Shown here: one piece after another, positions 1-8,311 of the stretch
Layout of the letters: each line of letters opens with the position of its first letter
Numbering within the stretch: position 1 is the first letter of the stretch
Assembly: GCA_020720945.1 (NCBI GenBank)
Contig: DYNR01000040.1
Span: forward strand, 1 to 13,404
Direction: 5' to 3'
DNA: 13,404 nt
Origin: Chthoniobacter flavus
Lineage (GTDB): Bacteria; Verrucomicrobiota; Verrucomicrobiia; Chthoniobacterales; DYNR01
Program-made: the position numbers and the translations under genes
The notes under the pieces: model-generated
Seen by the model: only the letters and a program-made list of their open reading frames with translations
Told to the model about the DNA's origin: nothing
The model's database searches: none

Positions 1-71
1 GTTTGTAGTCCCATCACAGAGGACCCGATCCCCAAGGGAGTTTTCGCATCCTCCGAAAAAACCTTTTTCTA

Positions 72-233
72 GGAGCCCGTCGGACTTAGAACGCATGAGC
101 GAGGGAAATGCGGTTTGAGATGGAAATTTCACGGGTTTGAGGAGTTTATGTGCACATAACTGACGAAAACACGGGGAATTTCCAGCCAAATCCCCGTTTT
201 CCGCAGCCTTGCGAGCTAAGTCCGACAGGCTCC
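72..233. repeat. 162-bp imperfect palindrome (MITE-like or long hairpin)
   Basis: The ends are an 18-bp inverted repeat, GGAGCCcGTCGGACTTAG at 72-89 and its complement at 216-233, with a single mismatch (position 78 against 227). The exact midpoint, 152/153, is the centre of a perfect 14-bp palindrome, TTATGTGCACATAA (146-159). Pairing the two halves without any gap, I count 57 Watson-Crick pairs plus 4 G:T pairs out of 81, including an 8-bp block (121-128 with 177-184). Such an ungapped full-length dyad is typical of non-autonomous transposable elements or of large transcribed hairpins. I see no clear target-site duplication and no reading frame inside. Whether it is repeated in the genome cannot be told from one copy. 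Confidence 0.75.
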
Positions 234-310
234 ACCATTCACCTCAAACGGGTTGCCGGATAATCCTCCCGCAAAACTTTGGCTTCGCTCTTCCGCCTCC
301 AGACCTCCCG

Positions 311-368
311 AAAAAAAATCGAATAGGAAACTCCAAGGAGCTTTGCGCAAAAAACAGCCCCTTGGAGT
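311..368 (-). terminator. Probable intrinsic terminator of the sucC-sucD-mutA-mutB run
   Basis: Read on the minus strand, a hairpin begins 37 bases after the mutB stop codon. Its outer stem is ACTCCAAGG paired with CCTTGGAGT (360-368 with 330-338). It continues inward through a G:T pair and GCT/AGC, giving about 13 contiguous pairs around a 13-base loop. Eleven bases after the hairpin comes a run of eight T (311-318). The stem strength and T-run fit a Rho-independent terminator, although the T-run is further from the stem than in the textbook form. The opposite strand has no T-run after the hairpin, so it is probably one-directional. Confidence 0.6.
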
Positions 369-405
369 CACCTTGATTTCAGAGAACGGAGAATGCCAGA
401 AGAAG

Positions 406-2574
406 CTATTCCTGCGAAAGCAAATGCAGGAGTTCCTTCGTGGCTTTTGGAATCTCGGTGCCTGGACCAAAAATGGCGGCAGCACCAGCATCCCGCAAGA
501 ATGCGTAGTCTTGAACGGGAATGACCCCGCCCGCAACAACCAGAATATCCGGACGCCCTTGCTTCTTCAATTCTTCGATCAATTGGGGCAACAAGGTTTT
601 ATGCCCCGCCGCCAAAGAAGACATCGCCACGACATGGACATCGTTTTCGACGGCTTGCTTTGCCGTTTCTTCGGGTGTCTGGAAAAGAGGCCCGATATCG
701 ACATCCCAACCGAGGTCGGCCATGGCGGTCGCAACGACCTTCGCTCCGCGGTCGTGACCGTCTTGCCCCATCTTTGCAATGAGGATGCGGGGTCTCCGCC
801 CTTCGCGCTTCTCAAACGCTTCCGCCAACTGGCGCACTTCTTTGATTTCGTCCATATCTCCGTAGGTTGAACTATACACCCCGCTAATCGAGCGGATGAC
901 GGCCTGGTAACGCCCTGCAACTTTTTCGACCGCATCGCTGATTTCTCCCAAGGAAGCACGGTTTTTTGCCGCTTCCACCGCCAACGCGAGCAAGTTGCCC
1001 TTGCTCTTGTCCGACGCTGCTTCCGTAATGGCTTCGAGACACCGCCGAACCGCCGCTTCATCGCGGTTGGCACGGAGTTTTTTGAGCCTTGCAATCTGCG
1101 CTTCCCTCACCGCCGTGTTGTCGATGTCGAGGATTTCCAACGGGTCTTCTTTTTCCAAACGATACTTGTTGACCCCGACGATCGTCTCTTTTCCAGAATC
1201 AATCCGCGCCTGCCGACGCGCCGCCGCTTCTTCGATCCGCATTTTCGGCAACCCGCTCTCAACGGCTTTTGCCATCCCGCCCAACGATTCCACTTCCTGG
1301 ATGTGCCCCCACCCTTTTTCCAACAAATCACGGGTCAAGGATTCGACATAGTAACTGCCGCCCCATGGGTCAACGACCGAACAAATCCCCGCCTCTTGCT
1401 GGAGGAAGAGTTGGGTGTTCCTGGCGATGCGGGCGGAAAAGTCCGTCGGCAACGCGATCGCCTCATCCAAGGAATTGGTGTGCAGGCTCTGGGTGTGCCC
1501 CATGGCTGCCGCCATCGCTTCGATGCAAGTGCGGGTGACATTGTTGAAGGGGTCTTGCTCGGTGAGACTCCACCCGCTGGTCTGCGAGTGCGTGCGCAAC
1601 GCCATGGACTTCGGGTTTTTTGGGTTGAAACCTTTGACCAATTTTGCCCAAATGACACGGGCTGCGCGCATTTTTGCGATCTCCATGAAGAGGTTTTTGC
1701 CTTGCGCCCAGAAGAAAGAAAGCCGTGGAGCAAAGGCATCAATATCCAACCCCGCAGCAACCCCTGTCCGCAAGTATTCCAACCCATCAGCGAGGGTGTA
1801 GCCCATTTCGAGGTCGGCGGTGGCACCTGCTTCTTGCATGTGATAGCCAGAAATCGAAATCGAGTTGAACTTCGGCATTTTTTGGGAAGTGAACTCGAAG
1901 ATGTCGGCGATGATGCGCATGGAAGGCACGGGCGGATAAATGTAGGTATTCCGCACCATAAACTCTTTGAGAATGTCGTTCTGGATCGTCCCTGCCAGCT
2001 TGTCGAGAGAGGCACCTTGTTCGAGTGCCGCCACGATGTAAAAAGCCAAAACGGGCAACACCGCCCCGTTCATCGTCATGGAAACGCTAATCCGATCCAA
2101 GGGAATCCCGCCAAACAATATCTCCATGTCGAGGATGGAATCGATGGCGACCCCCGCCTTGCCGACATCGCCTACGACGCGGGGATGATCCGAGTCGTAA
2201 CCGCGGTGCGTGGCTAGATCGAAGGCAACGGAAAGCCCCATTTGCCCTGCCGCCAAATTGCGTTTGTAAAAAGCATTCGACTCCTCGGCGGTGGAAAAAC
2301 CCGCATACTGGCGGATCGTCCACGGCCTCTGGACATACATCGTGGCGTAAGGCCCGCGGAGAAAGGGCGGCACTCCCGCCGAATATCCGAGATGGCGGCA
2401 CCCGTCCAAATCGGCAGGCCCGTAAGCGGGATGCACGGGGATGTTTTCGTTGGTTTGCCCTTCCAATGCAGAAACGGGTTGCCCGAGCCCTGCGGCTACT
2501 GCCGACTCCCATTCCGCACGCGTCACGGGAGCGGGAAAGTCGAGGGCGATTTTTGAAAAATCAGGTTGTTTCAT
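406..2574 (-). CDS. mutB: Methylmalonyl-CoA mutase, large (catalytic) subunit
   Basis: 722 residues, the usual length for the catalytic subunit. It rearranges (R)-methylmalonyl-CoA and succinyl-CoA with adenosylcobalamin, in the cytoplasm, as a heterodimer with MutA. The N-terminal TIM-barrel substrate domain carries the family block RPWTIRQYAGFSTAEESNAF at 83-102. Tyr90, Arg208 and His245 sit one position off the known Propionibacterium active-site residues Tyr89, Arg207 and His244. The retained Tyr and Arg argue for methylmalonyl-CoA rather than isobutyryl-CoA as substrate. The C-terminal B12 domain (about 593-722) has DGHDRG at 605-610, whose His607 is the expected lower axial cobalt ligand, then SSL and AGG motifs. 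It is the last gene of the run, 27 bp after mutA. The start is supported by an AAGGAA nine to ten bases upstream, the only good Shine-Dalgarno in the window. No adjacent meaB-type chaperone or epimerase gene is visible. Confidence 0.97.
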   Translation of the reverse strand: MKQPDFSKIALDFPAPVTRAEWESAVAAGLGQPVSALEGQTNENIPVHPAYGPADLDGCRHLGYSAGVPPFLRGPYATMYVQRPWTIRQYAGFSTAEESNAFYKRNLAAGQMGLSVAFDLATHRGYDSDHPRVVGDVGKAGVAIDSILDMEILFGGIPLDRISVSMTMNGAVLPVLAFYIVAALEQGASLDKLAGTIQNDILKEFMVRNTYIYPPVPSMRIIADIFEFTSQKMPKFNSISISGYHMQEAGATADLEMGYTLADGLEYLRTGVAAGLDIDAFAPRLSFFWAQGKNLFMEIAKMRAARVIWAKLVKGFNPKNPKSMALRTHSQTSGWSLTEQDPFNNVTRTCIEAMAAAMGHTQSLHTNSLDEAIALPTDFSARIARNTQLFLQQEAGICSVVDPWGGSYYVESLTRDLLEKGWGHIQEVESLGGMAKAVESGLPKMRIEEAAARRQARIDSGKETIVGVNKYRLEKEDPLEILDIDNTAVREAQIARLKKLRANRDEAAVRRCLEAITEAASDKSKGNLLALAVEAAKNRASLGEISDAVEKVAGRYQAVIRSISGVYSSTYGDMDEIKEVRQLAEAFEKREGRRPRILIAKMGQDGHDRGAKVVATAMADLGWDVDIGPLFQTPEETAKQAVENDVHVVAMSSLAAGHKTLLPQLIEELKKQGRPDILVVAGGVIPVQDYAFLRDAGAAAIFGPGTEIPKATKELLHLLSQE

Positions 2575-2582
2575 AAAAAAAA

Positions 2583-2588
2583 TTCCTT
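2583..2588 (-). promoter_or_regulatory. Shine-Dalgarno of mutB
   Basis: On the minus strand AAGGAA is followed by a run of T and then the ATG of mutB, at a normal spacing. It is notable because almost all other genes here lack such a site, so the start of mutB is independently supported. Confidence 0.65.
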
Positions 2589-2601
2589 CGTTATGCTGGG
2601 G

Positions 2602-4692
2602 TTAAGCGATGGCTAGCGCGGTCTGCAACTGGCGGTTAAAATCGTAACAGTTGACGCGCAAGTGGATGAAATCTTGCACCCCTGCCGCCTTGTGGGCTTC
2701 GACCTGCTCCGCGGGATAGCCCGCCAAAATAACCCTCACTCCGGGTTTTTGGGCGAGAAGAGCGGGGACAAATGCCGGGACGATTTCGGGATAAGTGTCG
2801 TCGCTCGAACAAATCACGACGACTTTTGCCCCCGCATCAACTGCTGCGACTGCGGCAGAAACCGCTTCTTCCACGGACTTCGCCCCGGCTCCTCCTACGA
2901 CATCGAAACCGCCGGGAGTAAAGAACCCGGTCGAAAAATCCGCCCTCGCTTTGCATTGCTTCGGAGGCCCGAAATTCGCGAGCCAAATTTTTGGCAACTC
3001 CCCGCCGTTTGCCTGCGCGTAGGCGTAAGCGTTCGCGCGCAATCCCTCGTAAGCGGAGGCGGCACGAACCGCCACGAGCGGTGCCACCGCTTGGGTCTTT
3101 TCGACTCCCGCACGATGCGCCTTCGACACTTCGGAAATACTGGCACCGGACTTCCAAGCAACCACCGCCGAAGCAAAATCGGCGATCTGCCCGACCTCGT
3201 CCGTGCGACCAAACTGGACTTCCCGCACCCTCGCCTCGTAAATCTCTGCCCCCGTATCGGGCGAACCCGCCAACGGCACTTCTTTCACATTCGGGAAAAG
3301 GTTGATCCCAATCAAGGAATCGCGGCGCGTCGCCACGGCATCCATCCGCTTGGCGGCAGTGGCGGCAACCGCAGATTGCACGACCCCTTTTTTCAACGCT
3401 TCGGCAATCCCTCCTGCCGCTTCGATTTCTTGGAAAAGCGCCCAAGCTTTTTCCGCCATTTGCTTGGTGTAACTCTCGATATACCAAGACCCGCCCGCCG
3501 CATCCGCCGGATCGGCAAACCCGCACTCTTCGGAAAGAATGATCTGAACATTCCGCGCGATCCTGCGCGAAAATTCATCGGGCGTCCGAAACGCCGCATC
3601 AAACGGCGCGACATGCAAACTATCCGCTCCTCCCATGACCGCCGCAAACGCTTCCGCCGTAGCCCGGAGCATATTCGTGTGGGGATCGAGGCTCGATTTG
3701 TTGAACGAAGCACTGCGGGCGTGCAGGAACATCGCCCCGTTTTTGCCGCCAAAAGCATCGACGATTTTCCACCAAAGCAAACGGGCGGCACGCAACTTGG
3801 CAATGTTTGCAAAAATCTCCGTCCCAACCGAAAACTCGAAGAGGACTTTCGATGCCGCAACGCAAGGACAAATGTCGCGCTTGACCATTTCCCTCAGGGA
3901 TTCGGTCGCGGAAGCAAGCGTGAACGCTAACTCTTCGACCCCATGAGCACCGGCATCGGCCCAGCAAGAACCCTGCGCCGCAATCGTCCGAAGCCCCGTT
4001 TTTTCTGCCCAACGAACCGTCTCCGCCATTTCGTCGTAAACAGGCGCGGTATCGGACGGAACCGCCCCCGCCGCCACCCATTCGGAAATCGGGTCTGCCA
4101 CCACTCCGCCTTGCAAGGAAGAAAGCTCCAACCCTTTTTTCTCCACCATCGCAACATACGCCGAAAGCAACGGAAACGCCGATGCCCCCGCCCAAACGAA
4201 AACCGGAACCGCATCGAGGATAACTTCGTCCAAAGCTCGTTCCAAATCGCTCAAAAGCGAAATACAAACCCCGCCGTTTCCGACGAGTTCGGGCGAAACC
4301 TGATCGGAATCAAGCCCCTTGCGGGTCGCTGCATCAACCCTCATGCTAACCGCGGTTTGCCCCCTGCCTAAATCCGACAAAAGCGCGTCGTTGAACTCCG
4401 CAGGAAGCCCGTAGGGAATTTCTTGCGAAAGGAGCCAAGGCTTGGCTTTCTGCTTTGCCGGTGCTAGACCGCGCAAAAAGGGTGCCAACCCCGGCCAGTT
4501 TTCCGGAATCTTGAGGGCATCCAAATCCGCTTGGTTGTAAATGGGTTGGAGGTCGATTCCCTCATGCGTCCGGGTGATGAGTTTTTTCTCGAAGGGCGCA
4601 CCTTTGAGGGAGTCTTCGGCCGCCGCTCTCCACTCCTCGTAAGTGGTCGCGGGAAAATCGTCTAAATTGATCGTCGTGTTGTTTGTTGACAT
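2602..4692 (-). CDS. mutA: Methylmalonyl-CoA mutase, small (non-catalytic) subunit
   Basis: 696 residues, homologous to MutB over its length but degenerate, as expected of the structural partner in heterodimeric methylmalonyl-CoA mutase. The N-terminal part (about 15-60) resembles the MutA/MutB linker region (DFPATTYEEWRAAAEDSLKG). The barrel domain lacks the MutB substrate motif around RPWTIRQY. In the C-terminal cobalamin-like fold, the place of DxHxxG is taken by a sequence near 575-586 (GPPKQCKARADF), so no cobalt-ligating histidine is present; known MutA proteins have the same loss. It lies between sucD (56 bp upstream) and mutB (27 bp downstream), so the two subunits would be made together. 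No Shine-Dalgarno precedes the ATG. A pseudogene is unlikely: the frame is intact and full length. Confidence 0.95.
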   Translation of the reverse strand: MSTNNTTINLDDFPATTYEEWRAAAEDSLKGAPFEKKLITRTHEGIDLQPIYNQADLDALKIPENWPGLAPFLRGLAPAKQKAKPWLLSQEIPYGLPAEFNDALLSDLGRGQTAVSMRVDAATRKGLDSDQVSPELVGNGGVCISLLSDLERALDEVILDAVPVFVWAGASAFPLLSAYVAMVEKKGLELSSLQGGVVADPISEWVAAGAVPSDTAPVYDEMAETVRWAEKTGLRTIAAQGSCWADAGAHGVEELAFTLASATESLREMVKRDICPCVAASKVLFEFSVGTEIFANIAKLRAARLLWWKIVDAFGGKNGAMFLHARSASFNKSSLDPHTNMLRATAEAFAAVMGGADSLHVAPFDAAFRTPDEFSRRIARNVQIILSEECGFADPADAAGGSWYIESYTKQMAEKAWALFQEIEAAGGIAEALKKGVVQSAVAATAAKRMDAVATRRDSLIGINLFPNVKEVPLAGSPDTGAEIYEARVREVQFGRTDEVGQIADFASAVVAWKSGASISEVSKAHRAGVEKTQAVAPLVAVRAASAYEGLRANAYAYAQANGGELPKIWLANFGPPKQCKARADFSTGFFTPGGFDVVGGAGAKSVEEAVSAAVAAVDAGAKVVVICSSDDTYPEIVPAFVPALLAQKPGVRVILAGYPAEQVEAHKAAGVQDFIHLRVNCYDFNRQLQTALAIA

Positions 4693-4748
4693 AGGTTGAT
4701 TGAATGAACAGTTAAAAAAACGAAACCTAGTTTGCTCCCGCCTTTTCC

Positions 4749-5630
4749 TCAGCGTTTGCGTGAGCGGGCGCGCAGGACGGCATCTCCCATATCGGCAGGA
4801 GTCTCCGCAATTTCGATCCCCGCATCACGGAGTGCTTCGACTTTTGCCTGCGCTGTCCCTTTCCCACCGGAAACGATGGCGCCAGCGTGCCCCATCCGGC
4901 GACCCTCTGGAGCAGAAGACCCCGCGATGAACGCCGCAACGGGCTTGTCGCAGTGGGATTTGATCCACGCCGCGGCTTCCTCTTCTCCCGTGCCCCCGAT
5001 TTCTCCGATCAAAATGATCGCCTCGGTCCCCGGATCTTCGTTGAAAAGCCTGACGACATCGGTGTGGCTCGTCCCGTTGATCGGGTCGCCGCCGATGCCC
5101 ACGCAAGTGGATTGACCGACCCCGCGCTGGGTCAACTGCCACACTGCCTCGTAAGTGAGCGTCCCGCTACGGGAAACCACGCCGACTCCGCCGGGCTTGT
5201 GGATGTATCCGGGCATGATCCCGATTTTGCACTGCCCTGGAGTGATAATGCCGGGGCAGTTGGGGCCGATGAGGCGACTCTTGGACCCGACCATCGCCGC
5301 CTTCACCCGCATCATGTCAGCGACGGGAATCCCTTCGGTAATGCAAACAATCAGCGGGATATTCGCGTCAATAGCTTCCATGATGGAATCGGCGGCAAAC
5401 TCCGGCGGCACAAAAATCATGGAAGCGTTCGCTCCCGTCGTCGCAACCGCCTCGCCCACGGTGTCAAAAACCGGGACTTTGTCTTCAAAAAGCTCCCCGC
5501 CTCGCGCTGGCGTGACGCCCGCGACCACATTTGTGCCGTATTCCATGCACCCCTTTGCGTGAAAGCTCCCTGCTTTTCCGGTAATCCCCTGAACGAGCAG
5601 ACGCGTGTTGTTTCCTATGAGTATAGCCAT
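4749..5630 (-). CDS. sucD: Succinyl-CoA synthetase, alpha subunit
   Basis: 293 residues, normal length. It is the CoA-binding, phosphohistidine-carrying half of the enzyme that converts succinyl-CoA + NDP + Pi to succinate + CoA + NTP. The Rossmann-type CoA domain is at the N-terminus, with the typical GITGKAGSFHAKGCMEYGTN block at 15-34. RLIGPNCPGII is at 119-129. The ligase domain ends in GRRMGHAGAIVSGG, where His248 is the expected phosphorylated residue (His246 in E. coli). The start codon is preceded by TTTTTCACC and no Shine-Dalgarno. It follows sucC by 36 bp and precedes mutA by 56 bp. The product succinyl-CoA is the substrate of MutAB encoded next, so the pairing makes metabolic sense. 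Confidence 0.97.
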   Translation of the reverse strand: MAILIGNNTRLLVQGITGKAGSFHAKGCMEYGTNVVAGVTPARGGELFEDKVPVFDTVGEAVATTGANASMIFVPPEFAADSIMEAIDANIPLIVCITEGIPVADMMRVKAAMVGSKSRLIGPNCPGIITPGQCKIGIMPGYIHKPGGVGVVSRSGTLTYEAVWQLTQRGVGQSTCVGIGGDPINGTSHTDVVRLFNEDPGTEAIILIGEIGGTGEEEAAAWIKSHCDKPVAAFIAGSSAPEGRRMGHAGAIVSGGKGTAQAKVEALRDAGIEIAETPADMGDAVLRARSRKR

Positions 5631-5666
5631 GGTGAAAAATTCGGATGAAGTTGGTGTGAGTTCGGG

Positions 5667-6860
5667 TTATTTTACAGCGTTGACCACCTTGCGGGCGGCA
5701 TCGGCGAGATCGTCGGCGGCCAACAACGGCAGCCCTGAATTTTTAAGCAACTCTTTGCCTTGCTCGACATTCGTCCCTTCGAGGCGGACGACCAGCGGCA
5801 CGAGCCTTTGCTCCTTCCGTTCGAGCGTCCGATAGGCGTTGATGACCCCCTGCGCGATGATGTCGCACTTCATGATCCCGCCGAAAATGTTGACCAAAAT
5901 CGCTTTCACATTCGGGTCGGCAACCAAAATTTTGAAAGCCTCCGTCACCTGCGACTCGGTGGCGCCACCCCCGACATCCAAAAAATTCGCGGGCTCCCCG
6001 CCGTAGTGTTTGATGATGTCCATCGTCGCCATCGCCAACCCCGCGCCATTGACCATGCACGCGATGTTGCCCGTCAACCCGATGTAGTTGAGGTTGTATT
6101 TTGCCGCCTCGACCTCCCGCGGGTCTTCTTCTTCGACATCCCTCATCGTCTGGATTTCCGGGTGGCGAAACAGCGCATTCTCGTCGAAATTAAACTTCGC
6201 ATCCAATGCAAGCACCTCTCCCCCTTTGGTTTGCACCAGCGGGTTGATCTCGACCATCGAGCAGTCGTTGGCCATGAAAAGCTTGTAGAGCGAAGCGAAC
6301 ATCCTGCACGCCCCGCGCATATCGCTGGACCCGAAGCCGAGTTTTTTCGCCAGCTTCCGCGTCTGCCAAGGCTGGATGCCCAGCGTCGGGTGAATCGGCT
6401 CGCGGATGATTTTTTCGGGGGACTGCGCCGCCACGGTTTCGATGTCCATGCCGCCTTCCGTGCTGGCGATGATGACCGGTGCCGAAAGCGTCCTGTCCAT
6501 CACGATGGCAAAATAAAGCTCGCGGGCAATATCGACCGATTCAGAAACGAGAACCTTGCGGACTAGTCGCCCCTCGGGCCCCGTCTGGTGCGTGACCAAA
6601 GTCTGCCCGAGCATCTGCGCGGTGATGTCCCGTGCCTGGCTGGCCGTTTTGCAAAGGTGAACCCCTCCTTTGAACCCGTTGGTGAAGGTGCCTTTCCCAC
6701 GGCCTCCCGCATGGATTTGGGACTTCACAACTAGGCTGTTTGTCCCGAGGGAACGGGCGATGGCTTCGGCCTGTTCCGGTGTCGTCGCGACTTCGCCCTT
6801 GGGGTTGACGACGCCGAACTGGTTCATGATCTCTTTGGCTTGGTATTCGTGGATGTTCAT
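5667..6860 (-). CDS. sucC: Succinyl-CoA synthetase, beta subunit
   Basis: 397 residues, close to the usual 386-400. The N-terminal ATP-grasp domain begins MNIHEYQAKEIMNQFGV, the family's standard opening, and contains AGGRGKG at 51-57 for nucleotide binding and MVEINPL for metal binding. The C-terminal domain has GLTGNIACMVNGAGLAMATM and the VNIFGGIMKCD block that contacts the alpha subunit and phosphohistidine loop. Nucleotide preference (ADP or GDP) cannot be read by eye. It is the first gene of the tight sucC-sucD-mutA-mutB run, with a 137-bp leader separating it from the upstream kinase gene on the same strand. No Shine-Dalgarno is present; the ATG is preceded by TTTTTAACCC. Confidence 0.97.
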   Translation of the reverse strand: MNIHEYQAKEIMNQFGVVNPKGEVATTPEQAEAIARSLGTNSLVVKSQIHAGGRGKGTFTNGFKGGVHLCKTASQARDITAQMLGQTLVTHQTGPEGRLVRKVLVSESVDIARELYFAIVMDRTLSAPVIIASTEGGMDIETVAAQSPEKIIREPIHPTLGIQPWQTRKLAKKLGFGSSDMRGACRMFASLYKLFMANDCSMVEINPLVQTKGGEVLALDAKFNFDENALFRHPEIQTMRDVEEEDPREVEAAKYNLNYIGLTGNIACMVNGAGLAMATMDIIKHYGGEPANFLDVGGGATESQVTEAFKILVADPNVKAILVNIFGGIMKCDIIAQGVINAYRTLERKEQRLVPLVVRLEGTNVEQGKELLKNSGLPLLAADDLADAARKVVNAVK

Positions 6861-6997
6861 GGGTTAAAAATTTGTTTTTCGCGAAACCGGGAAACGCCCT
6901 TCATCGGAACGCTGCCGCAAGACTAAAACGGGGCGGCAACGCTTGGCAAGACGCTTTCTCGAAAGGAAAAGTTTTTTTGGCAAGGCTCCTTCCTGCG
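6861..6997 (-). promoter_or_regulatory. Leader region of sucC, with a stem-loop
   Basis: 137 bp between the kinase stop and the sucC start, both on the minus strand. It contains a stem-loop with arms CGCTGCCGC (6910-6918) and GCGGCAACG (6933-6941): eight Watson-Crick pairs plus one G:T around a 14-base loop, without a T-run. An 8-bp direct repeat TTGGCAAG sits at 6943-6950 and 6977-6984. On the minus strand a weak promoter-like pair TTGCCA (6944-6949) and TTAGTC lies 17 bp apart. No cobalamin riboswitch elements are recognisable. The region probably holds the operon promoter, but the exact site is not established. Confidence 0.3.
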
Positions 6998-8311
6998 TCA
7001 GATTTCCCTCGGTTCCATCCCCGCCAACCCGCGCATGGTCGCATCCGTGACCGCCCGGAACTGCCAATCCCCTGCCCACTCGCGATGAAAAATTTTATCG
7101 AGACGGTCAGACCCTCCCGAAACCATCACCGTGGGCAACAGCGGTGTCCCCGTCGCACCCAAAAGCGGCACCCGCTCGGCACTGGCCAGCACAAGTGCTT
7201 CGATGATCGCCGAAAGCATCTGCTCGCGGGTCGTCGCCAAAGTGATCCCCGTGAACCCTCCTTGCCTCTGCTCGACGCTCGTGCGTTCGCCCGCCATGTA
7301 AGGCTCAAACTTCACCCCGCCTGCCGCCCCCGGCCCCACCTTGCTCAAACGGTGGACTTCCTTGCGGAATTTCTCGATGCTCCAATCGGGGAAAAACTGC
7401 CCCCACGCCCAGTAAATAGACGATGCCGCCGCCGCTATCGTGCTGACTGCAAGCCACTTCCTACCAACCCCGACCGCCCGCGTGAGAAGCCTTTCATGCG
7501 GCTTGGGCGAATCCGTGCAAAGTGCCAACACATCGGTGGAACCCACGACATTAAATAGCTGTCCGTGCGCCGCCCCGGTGAGCAACATCCCCGCGCTCCC
7601 GTCCATCATCCCCGCCATCGCCGGCGTCCCTTCCCTCAATCCAAATGCCGCCGCCGCCTCGGGCAAAATCCGCCCTGCCACAATGTCGGACTCGACCACT
7701 TCGGGCAACAGCGAGGCATCGACCCCGAGGTTGGCGCAAAGCTCGGGGCTCCACCCCTTGAGCGTGAGCGTTTCGTAAAGCCCTGTAAAGGAAGCATTTG
7801 AAGGGTCAATAACCCTCGCCCCCGTCAGCTTGCGGTGAAGGAAAGTATTCAGGTGCCCGACGAGGTCGGCCTTTTTCAACGCACCGGGTTGCTCGGCGAG
7901 ATACCACGCCCATGTGGTAGAACTGATGCCTCCGGGAATCGGCCTGGACCCGCAAATTTTTAAGTGCTTGGCTTTCCCGATCCTGGCTTCCAACTCCCGC
8001 GCGTTGGCGACGCTCCTGCGATCTTGGTGCGTGACCAACGGGGTCAACGCTTCCCCTTTTTTGTCCATCGCTACCCACGCGGGACACATCACCGCAAAAT
8101 GAACGGCATCCACTTTCTTCGCCTCGCCCCCCAGCGACCGGATCGCCTTGGCTACCGCCGAAAGCAAATCCGCGGGATCCACATCAACCTGCGAACCCGA
8201 ACACCGCGAACGAAAAAATACGCGGGGTGCTTCTTTCAAAACCTTTTTTCCGTGGAGAATTCCTGCGATGACCGAGGAGGAACCGATATCGAGACCGAGC
8301 AATTTTGCCAT
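6998..8311 (-). CDS. FGGY-family carbohydrate kinase, xylulokinase-like, substrate unknown
   Basis: 437 residues from the ATG at 8311, which puts the family's opening phosphate-binding motif (LLGLDIGSSS, 4-13) at the N-terminus. The frame stays open further upstream to 8548, but that extension overlaps hisA and its sequence is not protein-like. Other family features are HQDRR (95-99, the W/HxDxR position), GMMDGSAGML (234-243) with Asp237 as the likely catalytic base, PYMAGERTS (337-345), and VSGGSDRLDKIF (397-408), the second ATP-binding motif. The enzyme should phosphorylate a sugar or polyol with ATP in the cytoplasm. At 437 residues it is shorter than typical xylulokinases (about 480-500) and ends soon after the ATMRGLAGM segment, so the C-terminal helix is abbreviated. 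Neighbouring genes give no clue to the substrate, and no sugar transporter or isomerase is adjacent. Confidence 0.85.
   Translation of the reverse strand: MAKLLGLDIGSSSVIAGILHGKKVLKEAPRVFFRSRCSGSQVDVDPADLLSAVAKAIRSLGGEAKKVDAVHFAVMCPAWVAMDKKGEALTPLVTHQDRRSVANARELEARIGKAKHLKICGSRPIPGGISSTTWAWYLAEQPGALKKADLVGHLNTFLHRKLTGARVIDPSNASFTGLYETLTLKGWSPELCANLGVDASLLPEVVESDIVAGRILPEAAAAFGLREGTPAMAGMMDGSAGMLLTGAAHGQLFNVVGSTDVLALCTDSPKPHERLLTRAVGVGRKWLAVSTIAAAASSIYWAWGQFFPDWSIEKFRKEVHRLSKVGPGAAGGVKFEPYMAGERTSVEQRQGGFTGITLATTREQMLSAIIEALVLASAERVPLLGATGTPLLPTVMVSGGSDRLDKIFHREWAGDWQFRAVTDATMRGLAGMEPREI

Larger units (their letters stand above)
1..405. other. Gene-poor region beyond the end of mutB
   Basis: No convincing gene lies here. 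Frame 1 of the plus strand is open from the window edge to a TAG at 70-72 (23 codons), which could be the tail of a plus-strand gene entering from the left, but frame 2 is also open over the same bases, so this is undecided. What can be supported is a long palindrome at 72-233 and a terminator-like hairpin at 311-368 that belongs to the mutB transcript. Bases 234-310 show nothing I can interpret. Confidence 0.6.

Noticed and set aside
1..72. Frame-1 open stretch ending at TAG 70-72, as the tail of a gene entering from the left
   Set aside because: Only 23 codons, with a second plus-strand frame equally open over the same bases; no motif allows a choice.
1303..2217. 304-codon open frame on the plus strand opposite mutB
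   Set aside because: Antisense to a conserved catalytic subunit, with no recognisable domain; explained by codon bias.
2662..3930. 422-codon open frame on the plus strand opposite mutA
   Set aside because: It lies entirely antisense to an unmistakable mutA, its product is Arg-rich and unlike any family, and GC-rich codon bias readily opens such shadow frames.
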